Of a DNA stretch of 64,000 bases, positions 12,661-24,290 are shown piece by piece. This DNA is from Stictocephala bisonia (lineage: Eukaryota; Arthropoda; Insecta; Hemiptera; Membracidae). Location: positions 8,440,211-8,504,210 of the forward strand of contig JAQJVL010000001.1 of the NCBI GenBank assembly GCA_035578905.1, written 5' to 3'. Position 1 is the first letter of the stretch; every line of letters starts with the position of its first letter. Both the position numbers and the translations under genes were made by a program. The notes beneath the pieces are model-generated. The model was given only the letters and a program-made list of their open reading frames with translations. It searched no databases and was not told the origin of the DNA.

Positions 12661-12810
12661 CACAAACAATGGCCACAGTAATGAACTTACTGGATACGAT
12701 TTGGATGTAATGTGCACATAAATCAGCTAGTATTAGTTTTCTTTTGTGAAATGTAGGTAAGACCGGAAATGCTTGAAATGTCCTGTTATTGTACAATTAC
12801 AGGAAATAAA
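12661..12810 (+). repeat. single-copy relative of the 58-bp satellite plus its tail
   Basis: One monomer (CAGTAATGAACTTACTGGAT, GATTTGGATGTAATGTG, ATAAATCAGCTAG) is followed by a tail sharing GAAATGCTTG, CCTGTT and AGGAA-TAAATATATA with the right flank of the 58-bp array at 21850-21960. It is an unamplified locus of the same dispersed unit. Confidence 0.75.
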
Positions 12811-13247
12811 TATATAAAAACACTCTTTTTATAAATTTCATTTTGCGTAAAAATGTCAAGTTAACCCATTCGCTACTTTTCCAGTTTTGTGTACACAAAC
12901 ATACGTAAGTTTTATTTATATTTAGATGGGTAGGGGCACATTCCAATATAAGATTTATTCGTGTCCTTTCCTACATCATGGGTGGCATTTGTATCAGTTG
13001 GCACTGTCCCAACCACTACATGCTCGATGGCCCCAAACTGTACAACTTTTGCAGTGAAATCCAAGTTCACCATCTATGTTAAATTGATTGCAGTGCAAGT
13101 GAAACTGCTCGACGACTCAAATGTCCTCGTTCTGCGATTCATCTTTCTGTAGGGATATGGTGGAGAGATTATTACCCCAATCGGAAGAATGTGACTAAAC
13201 TAGAATTTTCTAAGAGGTGTTGTCGTATTTTAATTTATTTTCATAAT
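12811..13247. other. unassigned stretch with a short open frame of unknown nature
   Basis: 12950-13200 is less AT-rich and open on both strands. The plus-strand frame 12961-13152 and a minus-strand reading (MVNLDFTAKVVQFGAIEHVV near 13080) are equally plausible. I recognise neither. It may be a transposon or gene fragment. Confidence 0.3.
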
Positions 13248-13935
13248 ACCTAGCAGTGCATCGTATGTCTTTATAGTCATAAACAGAGTAAGCTATATCA
13301 TAATAGAGGTACCCTGCTGTACATTGCATGACTTTACTGGTCATCAACAGGAAATGCTAGATCATCATAGATGTACCCTGAAGTAAATGGGATATATTTA
13401 CCGGTTATCAACAGGGTAAGCTAAACCATCATAAAGGTGCCCTGTTGTACATTGCATGACTTTACTGGTCATCAACAGGAAATGCTAGATCATCATAGAT
13501 GTACCCTGAAGTAAATGGGATATATTTACCGGTTATCAACAAAGTAAGCTATATCATCATAAAGGTGCCCTGCTGTACATTGCATGACTTTACTGGTCAT
13601 GAACAGGAAATGCTAGATCATCATAGATGTACCCTGAAGTAAATGGGATATTTTTACCGGTTATCAACAGGGTAAGCTAATCCATCATTAAGGTGCCCTG
13701 CTGTGCATTGCATGACTTTACTGGTCATGAACAGGAAATGCTAAATCATCATAGATGTACCCTGAAGTAAATGGGATATATTTACCGGTTATCAACAGTG
13801 TAAGCTAAACCATCATAGAGGTACCCTGCTGTGCATCGGTTGGCTTTACTTGTAAGCTAAACCATCATAAAGGTGCCCTGCTGTGCATCGGTTGGCTTTA
13901 CTTGTAAGCTAAATTATCATAGAAGCAGCCTTTAG
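13248..13935. repeat. tandem repeat, 128-bp dimeric unit
   Basis: GTACCCTGAAGTAAATGGGA occurs at 13373, 13501, 13629 and 13757, exactly 128 bp apart. Each unit consists of two diverged halves of about 64 bp, one with CTGCTGTACATTGCATGACT and one with AAGTAAATGGGATATATTTA. The right end changes to a shortened unit of about 52 bp, repeated twice, with CATCGGTTGGCTTTACTTG. Confidence 0.92.
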
Positions 13936-14070
13936 CACTTTGGACGACTTTTCGTAGGTAGTAAATTGATGCCATCGTTTCAAGAAATATAAAAATGTGA
14001 GGTGTAAAGTGTTATAAGTTTTTAAACTGTTTTTTTACAGCTTTCTTTTTTTTATAGTCCAGGTTTTAAA
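13936..14070. other. spacer
   Basis: AT-rich DNA between the dimeric array and the LINE relic. No feature was seen. Confidence 0.4.
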
Positions 14071-14074
14071 CGCT

Positions 14075-14490
14075 AGTCAAGGATAGTCGGAACGATTTCT
14101 CGGAGCTTGGTCTTCTAACTCTGGCCTATCTTTGTATCGTTGATGGTCCTATACTGCCAATCCAAGTGCATTTTTGTGTAGAACAGGGACATTCACCACT
14201 ACCAAACTAAACCATTAAAAATTGCGGGCCCAGGAACACACAACATTTTTTAGCTCCTTCCGTCACAGGTCGGGGTCATATTAATAAATATGAAATGCGA
14301 GGGTTTTTATTTTATAATGCGAGGTTAGGACTAATAATAAACAGTTCTCTCTACCACTTAACCTTATTAATAGGCTCCCCGAAGGCGTCAAATACAAAAT
14401 CAGGCCAAAAGCCGACTAAAACGCCTCTTTGTGACAAACGCGTCCTACTCGCTTGATGACGTCATGATGTGAGCCAATAGGGTTTTAGAT
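14075..14490 (+). pseudogene. Jockey-type LINE, RT C-terminal and 3' relic
   Basis: Three short blocks in order match the region after the reverse transcriptase palm in insect Jockey-clade elements. SRNDFSELGLLTLAYLCI is encoded at about 14085-14140, LPSQVGVILIN at about 14250-14290, and NRLPEGVKYK followed in another frame by SRLKRLFVTNASYSLDDV at about 14365-14465. In intact relatives these correspond to the RES-x-F-x-LG-LTLPCLYI block, the LPSQAGVRL block and the NKLPE...LK-FL...FYSVDEF terminal block. Stops and at least two frameshifts separate them. The catalytic core is absent, so this is a 5'-truncated, decayed copy. The order and spacing of the blocks make chance unlikely, although each is short. 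Confidence 0.6.
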
Positions 14491-15341
14491 TAATGTAAAT
14501 TATCCACATCAAAGTGGAGCCTGATGTCAAAGTGAATAACTGTATGAATGTCACGTGTGATTACGTCAGCCACTTTTGTCAGACATTTAACAACTTGTTG
14601 AAATACTCATCAACTCTCCAAAATATTGGTTTACGATAAATCAGTCCGTAATGATTGATTTTCGATAATCTACTCGTGTCTGTTAAAATGTAATTTTCAA
14701 ATAAAGATTTTTACAGATTACCAAATTGATTATAAATATTTTACATTATTTTAAAACCAAAAATTTTACTGTACAAACCACATTTAGAAAATATAATCAT
14801 CAATCATTAACCATAAATAACCATTTAATACAAATCTATAATAATTTAATACAAAATGACAATCAGATTAGATACATTATTTTTAGCTTCTTATTCAACT
14901 ATAATAGCTTTCATTCGAGCAATTTTACAATTTAAAATGAATTAAATGTATTGTAAGAAAAATGTTTAAGTAATATATACTGATAATGAAGCCTCTTCAA
15001 CGTAAAATATGATCAATCAAAATTCGCATAAAATTGTTGCAGTTATTATTTTACTAATAAATTATGAAATTATTAATAACATATATATATACTTATTGTT
15101 AAAACAAGTTGTAATTAGTAATTATATATTAGTAATCCATAATTTATTAAATAACCTGTTAAAAATAAAGCTTATATTTCAAATAGCCTTTAGGCTAGAA
15201 AGATACATTGCGTGTAAGAGATTTAAAAAAAATAATAATAATAAAATATATCATAACATATCATGGAAGAACGTATGAGCTAGTTGTAAAAATCTAAATA
15301 CACTATTCCTGAATGTCCGACACAAGCCGGTTCTCAATGTG
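14491..15341. other. AT-rich stretch without recognised features
   Basis: The open frames at 14726-14935 and 15009-15278 are Asn/Ile/Leu-rich products of A/T-rich DNA and show no domains. Confidence 0.45.
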
Positions 15342-16012
15342 GGAAATCCATTGTTTGTATCGTGGGAGTACAAACACTCCGGAACAAACTTTTGCTCGTG
15401 TACCACCGTCGGTCAATGTTTCTGCAGTGTGCACTGTTTGGCTCGGCAACACAGGAAATCCATTGTTTGTATCGTGGGAGTACAAACACTCCGGAACAAA
15501 CTTTTGCTCGTGTACCACCGTCGGTAAATGTTTCTGCAGTGTGCACTGTTTGGCTCGGCAACACAGGAATCCATTATTTGTATAGTGGGAATACAAACAC
15601 TCCGGAACAAACTTTTGCTCGTGTACCACCGTTGGTAAATGTTTCTGCAGTGTGCACTGTTTGGCTCGGCAACACAGGAAATCCATTATTTGTATCGTGG
15701 GAGTACAAACACTCCGGAACAAACTTTTGCTCGTGTACCACCGTCGGTCAATGTTTCTGCAGTGTGCACTGTTTGGCTCGGCAACACAGGAAATCCATTG
15801 TTTGTATCGTGGGAGTACAAACACTCCGGAACAAACTTTTGCTCGTGTACCACCGTCGGTAAATGTTTCTGCAGTGTGCACTGTTTGGCTCGGCAACACA
15901 GGAATCCATTATTTGTATAGTGGGAATACAAACACTCCGGAACAAACTTTTGCTCGTGTACCACCGTCGGTAAATGTTTCTGCAGTAAGCCACTGTTTGG
16001 CTCGGCAACCCA
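15342..16012. repeat. 112-bp tandem repeat in a trimeric higher-order unit
   Basis: Six units begin at 15342, 15454, 15566, 15677, 15789 and 15901. Diagnostic variants (GTTTGTATCG or ATTTGTATAG, GGTCAATG or GGTAAATG) show that unit 1 resembles 4, 2 resembles 5 and 3 resembles 6, giving a higher-order unit of 335 bp repeated twice. The internal words CTCCGGAACAAACTTTTGCT and CTCGTGTACCACCGTCGGT are highly conserved. Overlapping open frames on both strands are artefacts of the array. Confidence 0.95.
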
Positions 16013-16128
16013 GGAAACCCCACCGAATCCCCAACTTAGTGTGGTACGTAGTAGGTTATGCATTCATAACTATTAGCCTTTAGTAGGGTAGACTACTAAA
16101 AACAACTGAGAGGAATGCTACATGCTTA
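16013..16128. other. junction between two satellite arrays
   Basis: About 115 bp of unique sequence separates the 112-bp array from the 60-bp satellite. Confidence 0.5.
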
Positions 16129-19100
16129 AAAATGTGCTATTACGTACAGTAAAGTGGATCATTTCGTACAGAGGAGTAGACTACTAGGTATAGCTGACTA
16201 TTACGTACAGAAAAGTGGATCATTTCGTACACAGGAGTAGACTACTAGGTATAGCTGAATATTACGTACAGTAAAGTGGATCATTTCGTACACAGGAGTA
16301 GACTACTAGGTATAGCTGACTATTACGTACAGTAAAGTGGATCATTTCATATAGAAGAGTAGACTTTTAGGTATAGTTAACTATTACGTACAGAAAAGTG
16401 GATCGTTTCATATAGAAGAGTAGACTTTTAGGTATAACTTAGTTAACTATTACGTACAGTAAAGTGGATCATTTCATATAGAAGAGTAGACTTTTAGGTA
16501 TAACTTAGTTAACTATTACGTACAGTAAAGTGGATCATTTCATATAGAAGAGTAGACTTTTAGGTATAGCTGAATATTACGTACAGAAAAGTGGATCGTT
16601 TCATATAGAAGAGTAGACTTTAAGGTATAGTTAACTATTACGTACAGTAAAGTGGATCATTTCATATAGAAGAGTAGACTTTTAGGTATAGTTAACTATT
16701 ACGTACAGTAAAGTGGATCATTTCATATAGAAGAGTAGACTTTTAGGTATAGTTAACTATTACGTACAGTAAAGTGGATCATTTCATATAGAAGAGTAGA
16801 CTTTTAGGTATAGTTAACTATTACGTACAGTAAAGTGGATCATTTCGCACACAGGAATAGACTACTAGGTATAGTTACTATTACGTACAGTAAAGTGGAT
16901 CATTTCATATAGAAGAGTAGACTTTTAGGTATAGTTAACTATTACGTACAGTAAAGTGGATCATTTCATATAGAAGAGTAGACTACTAGGTATAGCTGAC
17001 TATTACGTACAGTAAAGTGGATCATTTCATATAGAAGAGTAGACTTTTAGGTATAGTTGACTATTACGTACAGTAAAGTGGATCATTTCGTACAGAGGAG
17101 TAGACTACTAGGTATAGTTACTATTACGTACAGTAAAGTGGATCATTTCGTACAGAGGAGTGGACTACTAGGTATAGCTGACTATTACGTACAGTAAAGT
17201 GGATCATTTCATATAGAAGGTAGACTTTTAGGTATAGTTAACTATTATGCACAGAAAAGTGGATCATTTCGTACACATGAGTAGACTACTAGGTATAGCT
17301 GACTATTACGTACAGTAAAGTGGATCATTTCGTACACATTAGTAGACTACTATGTATAGTTACTATTACGTACAGTAAAGTGGATCATTTCGTACAGCAC
17401 AGTAGACTACTAGGTATAGCTGACTATTACGTACAGTAAAGTGGATCATTTCGTACACATTAGTAGACTACTAGGTATAGTTACTATTACGTACAGTAAA
17501 GTGGATCATTTCGTACAGAGGAATAGAATACTAGGTATAGATGACTATTACGTACAGTAAAGTAGATCATTTCGTACACATTAGTAGACTACTAGGTATA
17601 GTTACTATTACGTACAGTAAAGTGGATCATTTCGTACAGAGGAATAGAATACTAGGTATAGATGACTATTACGTACAGTAAAGTGGATCATTTCGTACAG
17701 AGGAATAGAATACTAGGTATAGATGACTATTACGTACAGTAAAGTGGATCATTTCGTACACATTAGTAGACTACTAGGTATAGTTACTATTACGTACAGT
17801 AAAGTGGATCATTTCGTACAGAGGAATAGAATACTAGGTATAGATGACTATTACGTACAGTAAAGTGGATCATTTCGTACACATTAGTAGACTACTAGGT
17901 ATAGTTACTATTACGTACAGTAAAGTGGATCATTTCGTACAGAGGAATAGAATACTAGGTATAGATGACTATTACGTACAATAAAGTGGATCATTTCGTA
18001 ATCATTAGTAAACTAGGCCTACTAGGTATAGTTACCATTACGAACAGTAAAGTGGATCATTTCGTACAGAGGAATAGAATACTAGGTATAGATGACTATT
18101 ACGTACAGTAAAGTGGATCATTTCGTACACATGAGTAGACTACTAGGTATAGCTGACTATTACGTACAGTAAAGTGGATCATTTCATATAGAAGAGTAGA
18201 CTTTTAGGTATAACTTAGTTAACTATTACGTACAGTAAAGTGGATCATTTCATATAGAAGAGTAGACTTTTAGGTATAGCTGAATATTACGTACAGAAAA
18301 GTGGATCGTTTCATATAGAAGAGTAGACTTTTAGGTATAGTTAACTATTACGTACAGTAAAGTGGATCATTTCATATAGAAGAGTAGACTACTAGGTATA
18401 GCTGACTATTACGTACAGTAAAGTGGATCATTTCATATAGAAGAGTAGACTTTTAGGTATAGTTGACTATTACGTACAGTAAAGTGGATCATTTCATATA
18501 GAAGAGTAGACTTTTAGGTATAGTTAACTATTACGTACAGAAAAGTGGATCATTTCGTACAGAGGAGTAGACTACTAGGTATAGTTACTATTACGTACAG
18601 TAAAGTGGATCATTTCATATAGAAGAGTAGACTTTTAGGTATAGTTAACTATTACGTACAGTAAAGTGGATCATTTCATATAGAAGAGTAGACTTTTAGG
18701 TATAGTTAACTATTACGTACAGTAAAGTGGATCATTTCGTACACATGAGTAGACTACTAGGTATAGCTGACTATTACGTACAGTAAAGTGGATCATTTCG
18801 TACACATTAGTAGACTACTATGTATAGTTACTATTACGTACAGTAAAGTGGATCATTTCGTACAGCACAGTAGACTACTAGGTATAGCTGACTATTACGT
18901 ACAGTAAAGTGGATCATTTCGTACACATTAGTAGACTACTAGGTATAGTTACTATTACGTACAGTAAAGTGGATCATTTCGTACAGAGGAATAGAATACT
19001 AGGTATAGATGACTATTACGTACAGTAAAGTGGATCATTTCGTACAGAGGAATAGAATACTAGGTATAGATGACTATTACGTACAGTAAAGTGGATCATT

Positions 19101-19850
19101 TCGTACAGAGGAATAGAATACTAGGTATAGATGACTATTACGTACAGTAAAGTGGATCATTTCGTACAGAGGAATAGAATACTAGGTATAGATGACTATT
19201 ACGTACAGTAAAGTGGATCATTTCGTACACATTAGTAGACTACTAGGTATAGTTACTATTACGTACAGTAAAGTGGATCATTTCGTACAGAGGAATAGAA
19301 TACTAGGTATAGATGACTATTACGTACAGTAAAGTGGATCATTTCGTACACATTAGTAGACTACTAGGTATAGTTACTATTACGTACAGTAAAGTGGATC
19401 ATTTCGTACAGAGGAATAGAATACTAGGTATAGATGACTATTACGTACAATAAAGTGGATCATTTCGTACACATTAGTAAACTAGGCCTACTAGGTATAG
19501 TTACCATTACGTACAGTAAAGTGGATCATTTCGTACAGAGGAATAGAATACTAGGTATAGATGACTAATACGTACAGTAAAGTGGATCATTTCGTACACA
19601 TTATTAGACTACTATGTATAGTTACTATTACGTACAGTAAAGTGGATCATTTCGTACAGAGGAATAGAATACTAGGTATAGATGACTATTACGTACAGTA
19701 AAGTGGATCATTTCATATTAGAAGAGTAGACTTTTAGGTATAGTTGACTATTACGTACAGAAAAGTGGATCATTTCGTACACATGAGTAGACTACTAGGT
19801 ATAGCTGACTATTACGTACAGTAAATTGTATTATCTTTATACAGATGAGT
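16129..19850. repeat. large satellite array, about 60-bp unit, roughly 61 copies
   Basis: The core TTACGTACAGTAAAGTGGAT followed by CATTTC recurs every 59-66 bp for 3.7 kb. Three main subtypes differ after CATTTC: CATATAGAAGAGTAGACTTT, GTACACATTAGTAGACTACT and GTACAGAGGAATAGAATACT. The block from about 17270 to 18020 recurs at about 18738 to 19490, offset 1468-1469 bp, including the rare AAACTAGGCCTACTAGG variant. The edges decay into a GATGGATGGGAGGG-rich stretch at the right. Confidence 0.97.
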
Positions 19851-20593
19851 AGACTACTGGGTATAGATGGATGGGAGGGCTATGAAGTGTTCTAATTGTA
19901 TGATAGATGGATGAGGGAGGTGCTGTCAAGGTTCTTGTATGTTTAATGGATGGGTGGAAGTGCTATCAAAGTGTTAAGTTTATGAGGGATAAGAAGTGAA
20001 GGCTGTCAAGAGTCATAAGTACATAAGGGCTGGGAGGGGGGCGTTCAAAAAGTCTGTTGATATATTTAGTCTCTTAACATAAACGTTTGATCTCTTCTTT
20101 CCAGTTTTTTTGTAAGGATGAAGCCAAACGCTTTAAACATTGCTGCTTTGAACTGCTAATGTATAAAAATGGAGATACAATGTTTTATTTAATGTATTTT
20201 CTTTTCCTCTAGTAATAAAAATCGTTTGTATATTTTTGTTCATTTTAATTGTTTTAAATTTTACTTTCTAATATAAGCACTATATAATTTACGTTGAACA
20301 ACATAAAATAATTAATTGTAAGTAATATTCAATCAGAGAGTTAATTAGGCACCAGTGAGTAATAACATTTGAAGCTTGCACAAGTGCAATTTTAAATTTC
20401 CGTTTTAGAGAATCAATAGTTTGATTACTGTATTTTTTTCTTCTGGGACATATTATTGCTGCAATGTCAATTACCTATTTCTTTTTCTTTTGAGATGTTT
20501 ATATCTTCTAACTGGGTTTGTTTCCCATTTACTTAAACCAATATTTTATCATAAATAATTTAACTTATGAAATCATGAACTTTTATTTATTGT
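19851..20593. other. spacer between satellites
   Basis: 19860-20045 has GGATGGGAGG-type words as a degenerate short repeat. The rest is AT-rich with no feature. Confidence 0.5.
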
Positions 20594-21855
20594 ATCCAGG
20601 ATATGATTTGGATGTAATATGTACATAAATAAGCTGGTCACAGTAATAAACGTACAGGATATGATTTGGATATAATATGTACATAAATCAGCTGGTCACA
20701 GTAATAAACTTACAGGATATGATTTGGATATAATATGTACATAAATCAGCTGGTCACAGTAATAAACTTACAGGATATGATTTGGATATAATATGTACAT
20801 AAATCAGCTGGTCACAGTAATAAACTTACAGGATATGATTTGGATATAATATGTACATAAATCAGCTGGTCACAGTAATAAACTTACAGGATATAATTTG
20901 GATATAATATGTACATAAATCAGCTGGTCACAGTAATAAACTTACAGGATATAATTTGGATATAATATGTACATAAATCAGCTGGTCACAGTAATAAACT
21001 TACAGGATATGATTTGGATATAATATGTACATAAATCAGCTGGTTACAGTAATAAACTTACAGGATATAATTTTGATATAATATGTACATAAATAAGCTG
21101 GTCACAGTAATAAACGTATGGGATATAATTTGGATATAATATGTACATAAATCAGCTGGTCACAGTAATAAACTTACAGGATATGATTTGGATATAATAT
21201 GTACATAAATCAGCTGGTTACATTAATAAACTCACAAGATATGGTTAGGATTTAATAGTACATAAATCAGCTGGTCACATTAATAAACTCGCAAGATATG
21301 GTTAGGATTTAATATGTACATAAATCAGCTGGTCACATTAATAAACTCGCAAGATATGATTTGAATATAATATGTACGTAAATCAGCTGGTCACAGTAAT
21401 AAACTCACAAGACATGGTTAGGATATAATATGTACATAAATCAGCTGGTCACAGTAATAAACTCACAAGATATGGTTAGGATTTAATGTGTACATAAATC
21501 AGCTGGTCACAGTAATAAACTCACAAGATATGGTTAGGATTTAATATGTACATAAATCAGCTGGTAACATTAATAAACTCGCAAGATATGATTTGAATAT
21601 AATATGTACGTAAATCAGCTGGTCACAGTAATAAACTCACAAGATATGGTTAGGATATAATATGTACATAAATCAGCTGGTCACAGTAATAAACTCACAA
21701 GATATGGTTAGGATTTAATATGTACATAAATCAGGTAGTCACAGAATTAAACTCGCAAGATATGATTTGGATATAATATGTACATAAATCAGCTGGTCAC
21801 AGTAATAAACTCGCAAGATATGATTTGAATATAATATGTACATAAATCAGCTGGT
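20594..21855. repeat. satellite array, 58-bp unit, about 21 copies
   Basis: ACAGGATATGATTTGGATAT, AATATGTACATAAATCAGCT and GGTCACAGTAATAAACT recur every 58 bp. Left copies are homogeneous. Right copies (from 21230) carry GCAAGATATGGTTAGGATTT variants in alternating order. The right flank (21856-21965) is the same tail that follows the single monomer at 12661-12810. Confidence 0.97.
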
Positions 21856-21965
21856 AGCACTTTTCTAGCATTTACATTTATTTTCATGTGTAAAATGTGG
21901 GTAGTCCAAGAAATGCTTGCAATAGCCTGTTCCGTTTAAAACTTTAGGAACTAAATATATATGTT
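21856..21965 (+). repeat. tail of the 58-bp repeat element
   Basis: GAAATGCTTGCAATAGCCTG and AGGAACTAAATATATA correspond to 12760-12810. A reverse-complement relative is at 60225-60310. Confidence 0.7.
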
Positions 21966-22795
21966 TCAAAAGAAAATTACTAAAACACACATAACAATAC
22001 TAAGATATTTAAGTGCATGGGAATCATGGTACATTGATTATACACATTCCGAAGATTTGTTTGTATAAGAATATGGACTGATTCAAAGTTATATTTTACT
22101 TACAAACTACAAACACAATTAATTTCGATTAATTTTATAATATTTTCAAAATTATATCTAATTAAAATTTAGAAAAATAAAAAAATTCAGCCATGTAAGT
22201 TAAAAATTAAAAACATTTGTTTATTTTTAATTTATATTATTTACTTTTGTATTATATAATCGTGACGAGTGTGATTATGATAGCAGTTCTATCGAAATTC
22301 AACACAAATAACACTTTAAATATTGGTTTAAAATTGCGTTTGATGTGACTATACTTATAAAGGTGTAATGGTATAAAGGAGACGACTGGAATAATGGCTT
22401 CTAAAGCAACATTTTAGACGAGATATCTGTTTTTGTAGTTTTAAAACGACCCGTGTATTTTTTATGATCTATGTGTTTGTCACACTATCATAGGTTTTAG
22501 GCTGACAACCAACTTCTGTAACATGTTAATAAACTTGAAATAAAACAAATTTAAAATATATTTTATAAATTTTTCATTAATAATCCAGGCTATATTAATG
22601 ATTATTTTTTTAGATGTCAGAAGCTATACTGAATAAATTTAATCAGCTAAGTAGACTTACGTAATGAACCGTCGTATCGTTTATCTTCTCGTGTCAGTTA
22701 CTCAATTTCTCTTAATTTCACGTACTCAATATCTCCTGTTCTCATCATATCAGTTTCCAACTGGCGCTGTTGTCTACCTTGTGAGGTTAAGTGTA
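21966..22795. other. AT-rich stretch without recognised features
   Basis: No open frame, repeat or terminal repeat was recognised. Confidence 0.45.
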
Positions 22796-22820
22796 AGGAG
22801 GACCTAACCTAACCTAACTT
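22796..22820. repeat. short CCTAA run (insect telomere-type motif)
   Basis: Three and a half CCTAA units. Insect telomeres are commonly TTAGG/CCTAA. A run this short is most likely interstitial or coincidental. Confidence 0.4.
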
Positions 22821-22929
22821 TGCCTCAGTAATAAAACTTTTTTCATTTAATTTTAATTTCATTTCATTTCACTTTACATCTTCGCCAAACAATCTTCGTC
22901 TCCCTCACCACTGTACACATAATGTACGA

Positions 22930-23276
22930 CATGCACTGCTGATAATGAGTTTCATTATTCATTATTAAGAAGCTGATTGAAGAGATAAGAGTGAATATGA
23001 GGGTCGAATGAGTGTGATGAGTGTAGATGATAAAGTGTAGTCATTGACACTAAGTTCGTCTGTTCCTTAGAAAGAACCATTTATTAATAGCCCAATAGCC
23101 AGGGCATCTACGGGACCTAAAGCTTTACGTGGAATCCGAACCACATATTATTGGTCTGACAGGCCTGATACTCAGATCTCTTCCCTATACAGCATTCCAG
23201 CCCATGGACACCCCAGACTTCTCTAGTAGTGTCCACGTAAATGGGAATCATTTAGCGGACGCCATGTCTGTATAAA
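22930..23276 (-). mobile_element. SINE family B, 3' part, split by a LINE
   Basis: In reverse complement this reads as the 3' two-thirds of the SINE seen intact at 35927-36332, with CCCTGGCTATTGGGCTATTA, AATGACTACACT and a tail rich in ACTCAT. The head of the same copy lies at 24177-24290. The two parts are separated by the LINE at 23277-24175. Confidence 0.85.
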
Positions 23277-24175
23277 TGGCCCTAGAGGAGGCCCTTCAGA
23301 AGACAAAAGAAATGAACCTGGGTGTTAAAGTCGGAGGAAAACTGAACATTCTAGCATTTGCAGATGACATAGCTATAATGGCAGAAAAGCTAGAGGATCT
23401 AACTACGCTGACCAAGGTCTTCATAACAGAAGCAGAAAAAATAGGGCTGAAGACAAACGATCCAAAAACCAAATTCATGCACTTTACAAGAGACCAAAAT
23501 TACACCCAAGACCCCCTACGAGTTGATGGTCATGAATTCGAACAAGTACCGGAATTCAAATACCTCGGAGTCACAATTTCAAATAAAAACGCAGAAGAAA
23601 TTGAGATACAGCAAAGAATAAATTCAGCCTACAGATGCATTTATGCATGCAATAGATTACTATTTTCCAAGTCATTGTCACACAAAACAAAAATTAGGTT
23701 GTATAAATCAATAGTCATCCCAGTTTTGCTCTATGGATCTGAAACGTGGATACTAAATAAGAAAGAAGAAAAAAAACTAATTGTCTTCGAAAACAAAGTC
23801 TTGAGAAAGATATATGGGCCCACATATGACCAAGGGGAGTGGAGAAGGAAACATAACAGGGAGATTAGAGACCTGTATAACGACGCAGACATTGTGAGTG
23901 AGGTCAAAAGTAGAAGACTAAGGTGGGCTGGGCATGTGTTGAGAAGGAGAGAAGAGTCCCAACTAAAGAAAGTTAGCAAAAATAACCCGGAGGGAAGGCG
24001 ACCTCGTGGGAGGCCAAAACAAAGATGGTGGGACCAGGTTAGGCTAGATATACAGATATGGCGAGTTGGAGCCATGGAAGAGAATGCAGAGGACAGGTCA
24101 ATCTGGAGAGGCTTTGTTGGTGCGGCTAAATATCACCTGCGATATAGATGGCCCTGGGAGTAAGAGTAAGTAAGT
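23277..24175 (+). mobile_element. 5'-truncated LINE, RT C-terminal half, with 13-bp TSD
   Basis: An uninterrupted frame (23276-24163) covers the C-terminal part of a non-LTR reverse transcriptase. It enters just before the catalytic FADD motif (residues 28-31, intact) and continues through FKYLGVTI (about 94-101), the thumb region and RRLRWAGHVLRR (213-224). It ends with a basic GRPRGRPKQRWWDQVR-like segment typical of the C-termini of several arthropod LINE clades. The ATG at 23276 is made by the insertion junction and is not a genuine start. The 3' end carries a short GAGTAAGAGTAAGTAAG tail. The 13-bp target-site duplication ATGTCTGTATAAA flanks it at 23264-23276 and 24176-24188. The host sequence is the SINE on either side. 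The open frame implies a recent insertion. The clade (RTE-, I- or Jockey-like) is not resolved from sequence alone. Confidence 0.9.
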
Positions 24176-24290
24176 ATGTCTGTATAAAGATGACCGAGTA
24201 TAGAACCTATCACCTACAACTTTCACAACACTTTGTCCCCAAGTAGCTGGATTACAGCACTGCGCCACTAGTGCCGACAAGTAGATTTTT
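24176..24290 (-). mobile_element. SINE family B, tRNA-like head
   Basis: In reverse complement it begins CGGCACTAGTGGCGCAGTGC (A-box-like) and includes GATAGGTTCTATACTCGG (B-box-like). It aligns with 35927-36030. It belongs to the same SINE copy as 22930-23276. Confidence 0.85.

Noticed and set aside
12961..13152. Small plus-strand gene
   Set aside because: The peptide is not recognised and the opposite strand is equally open. It is left as an unresolved fragment.
15303..16083. Overlapping open frames of 60-198 codons on both strands
   Set aside because: They arise from a 112-bp tandem repeat (three units are about a multiple of three). Both strands are equally open, and sequence variation does not follow codons.
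16129..19850. CRISPR-like array (regular repeats)
   Set aside because: The intervening segments are themselves repeated variants and not unique spacers. The context is eukaryotic satellite DNA.
22796..22820. Chromosome end or telomere
   Set aside because: Only three and a half CCTAA units, with ordinary repeat-rich DNA on both sides.
23276..23278. ATG as the true start of the LINE protein
   Set aside because: The codon spans the junction of the target-site duplication and a 5'-truncated element. The protein is cut within the RT domain.
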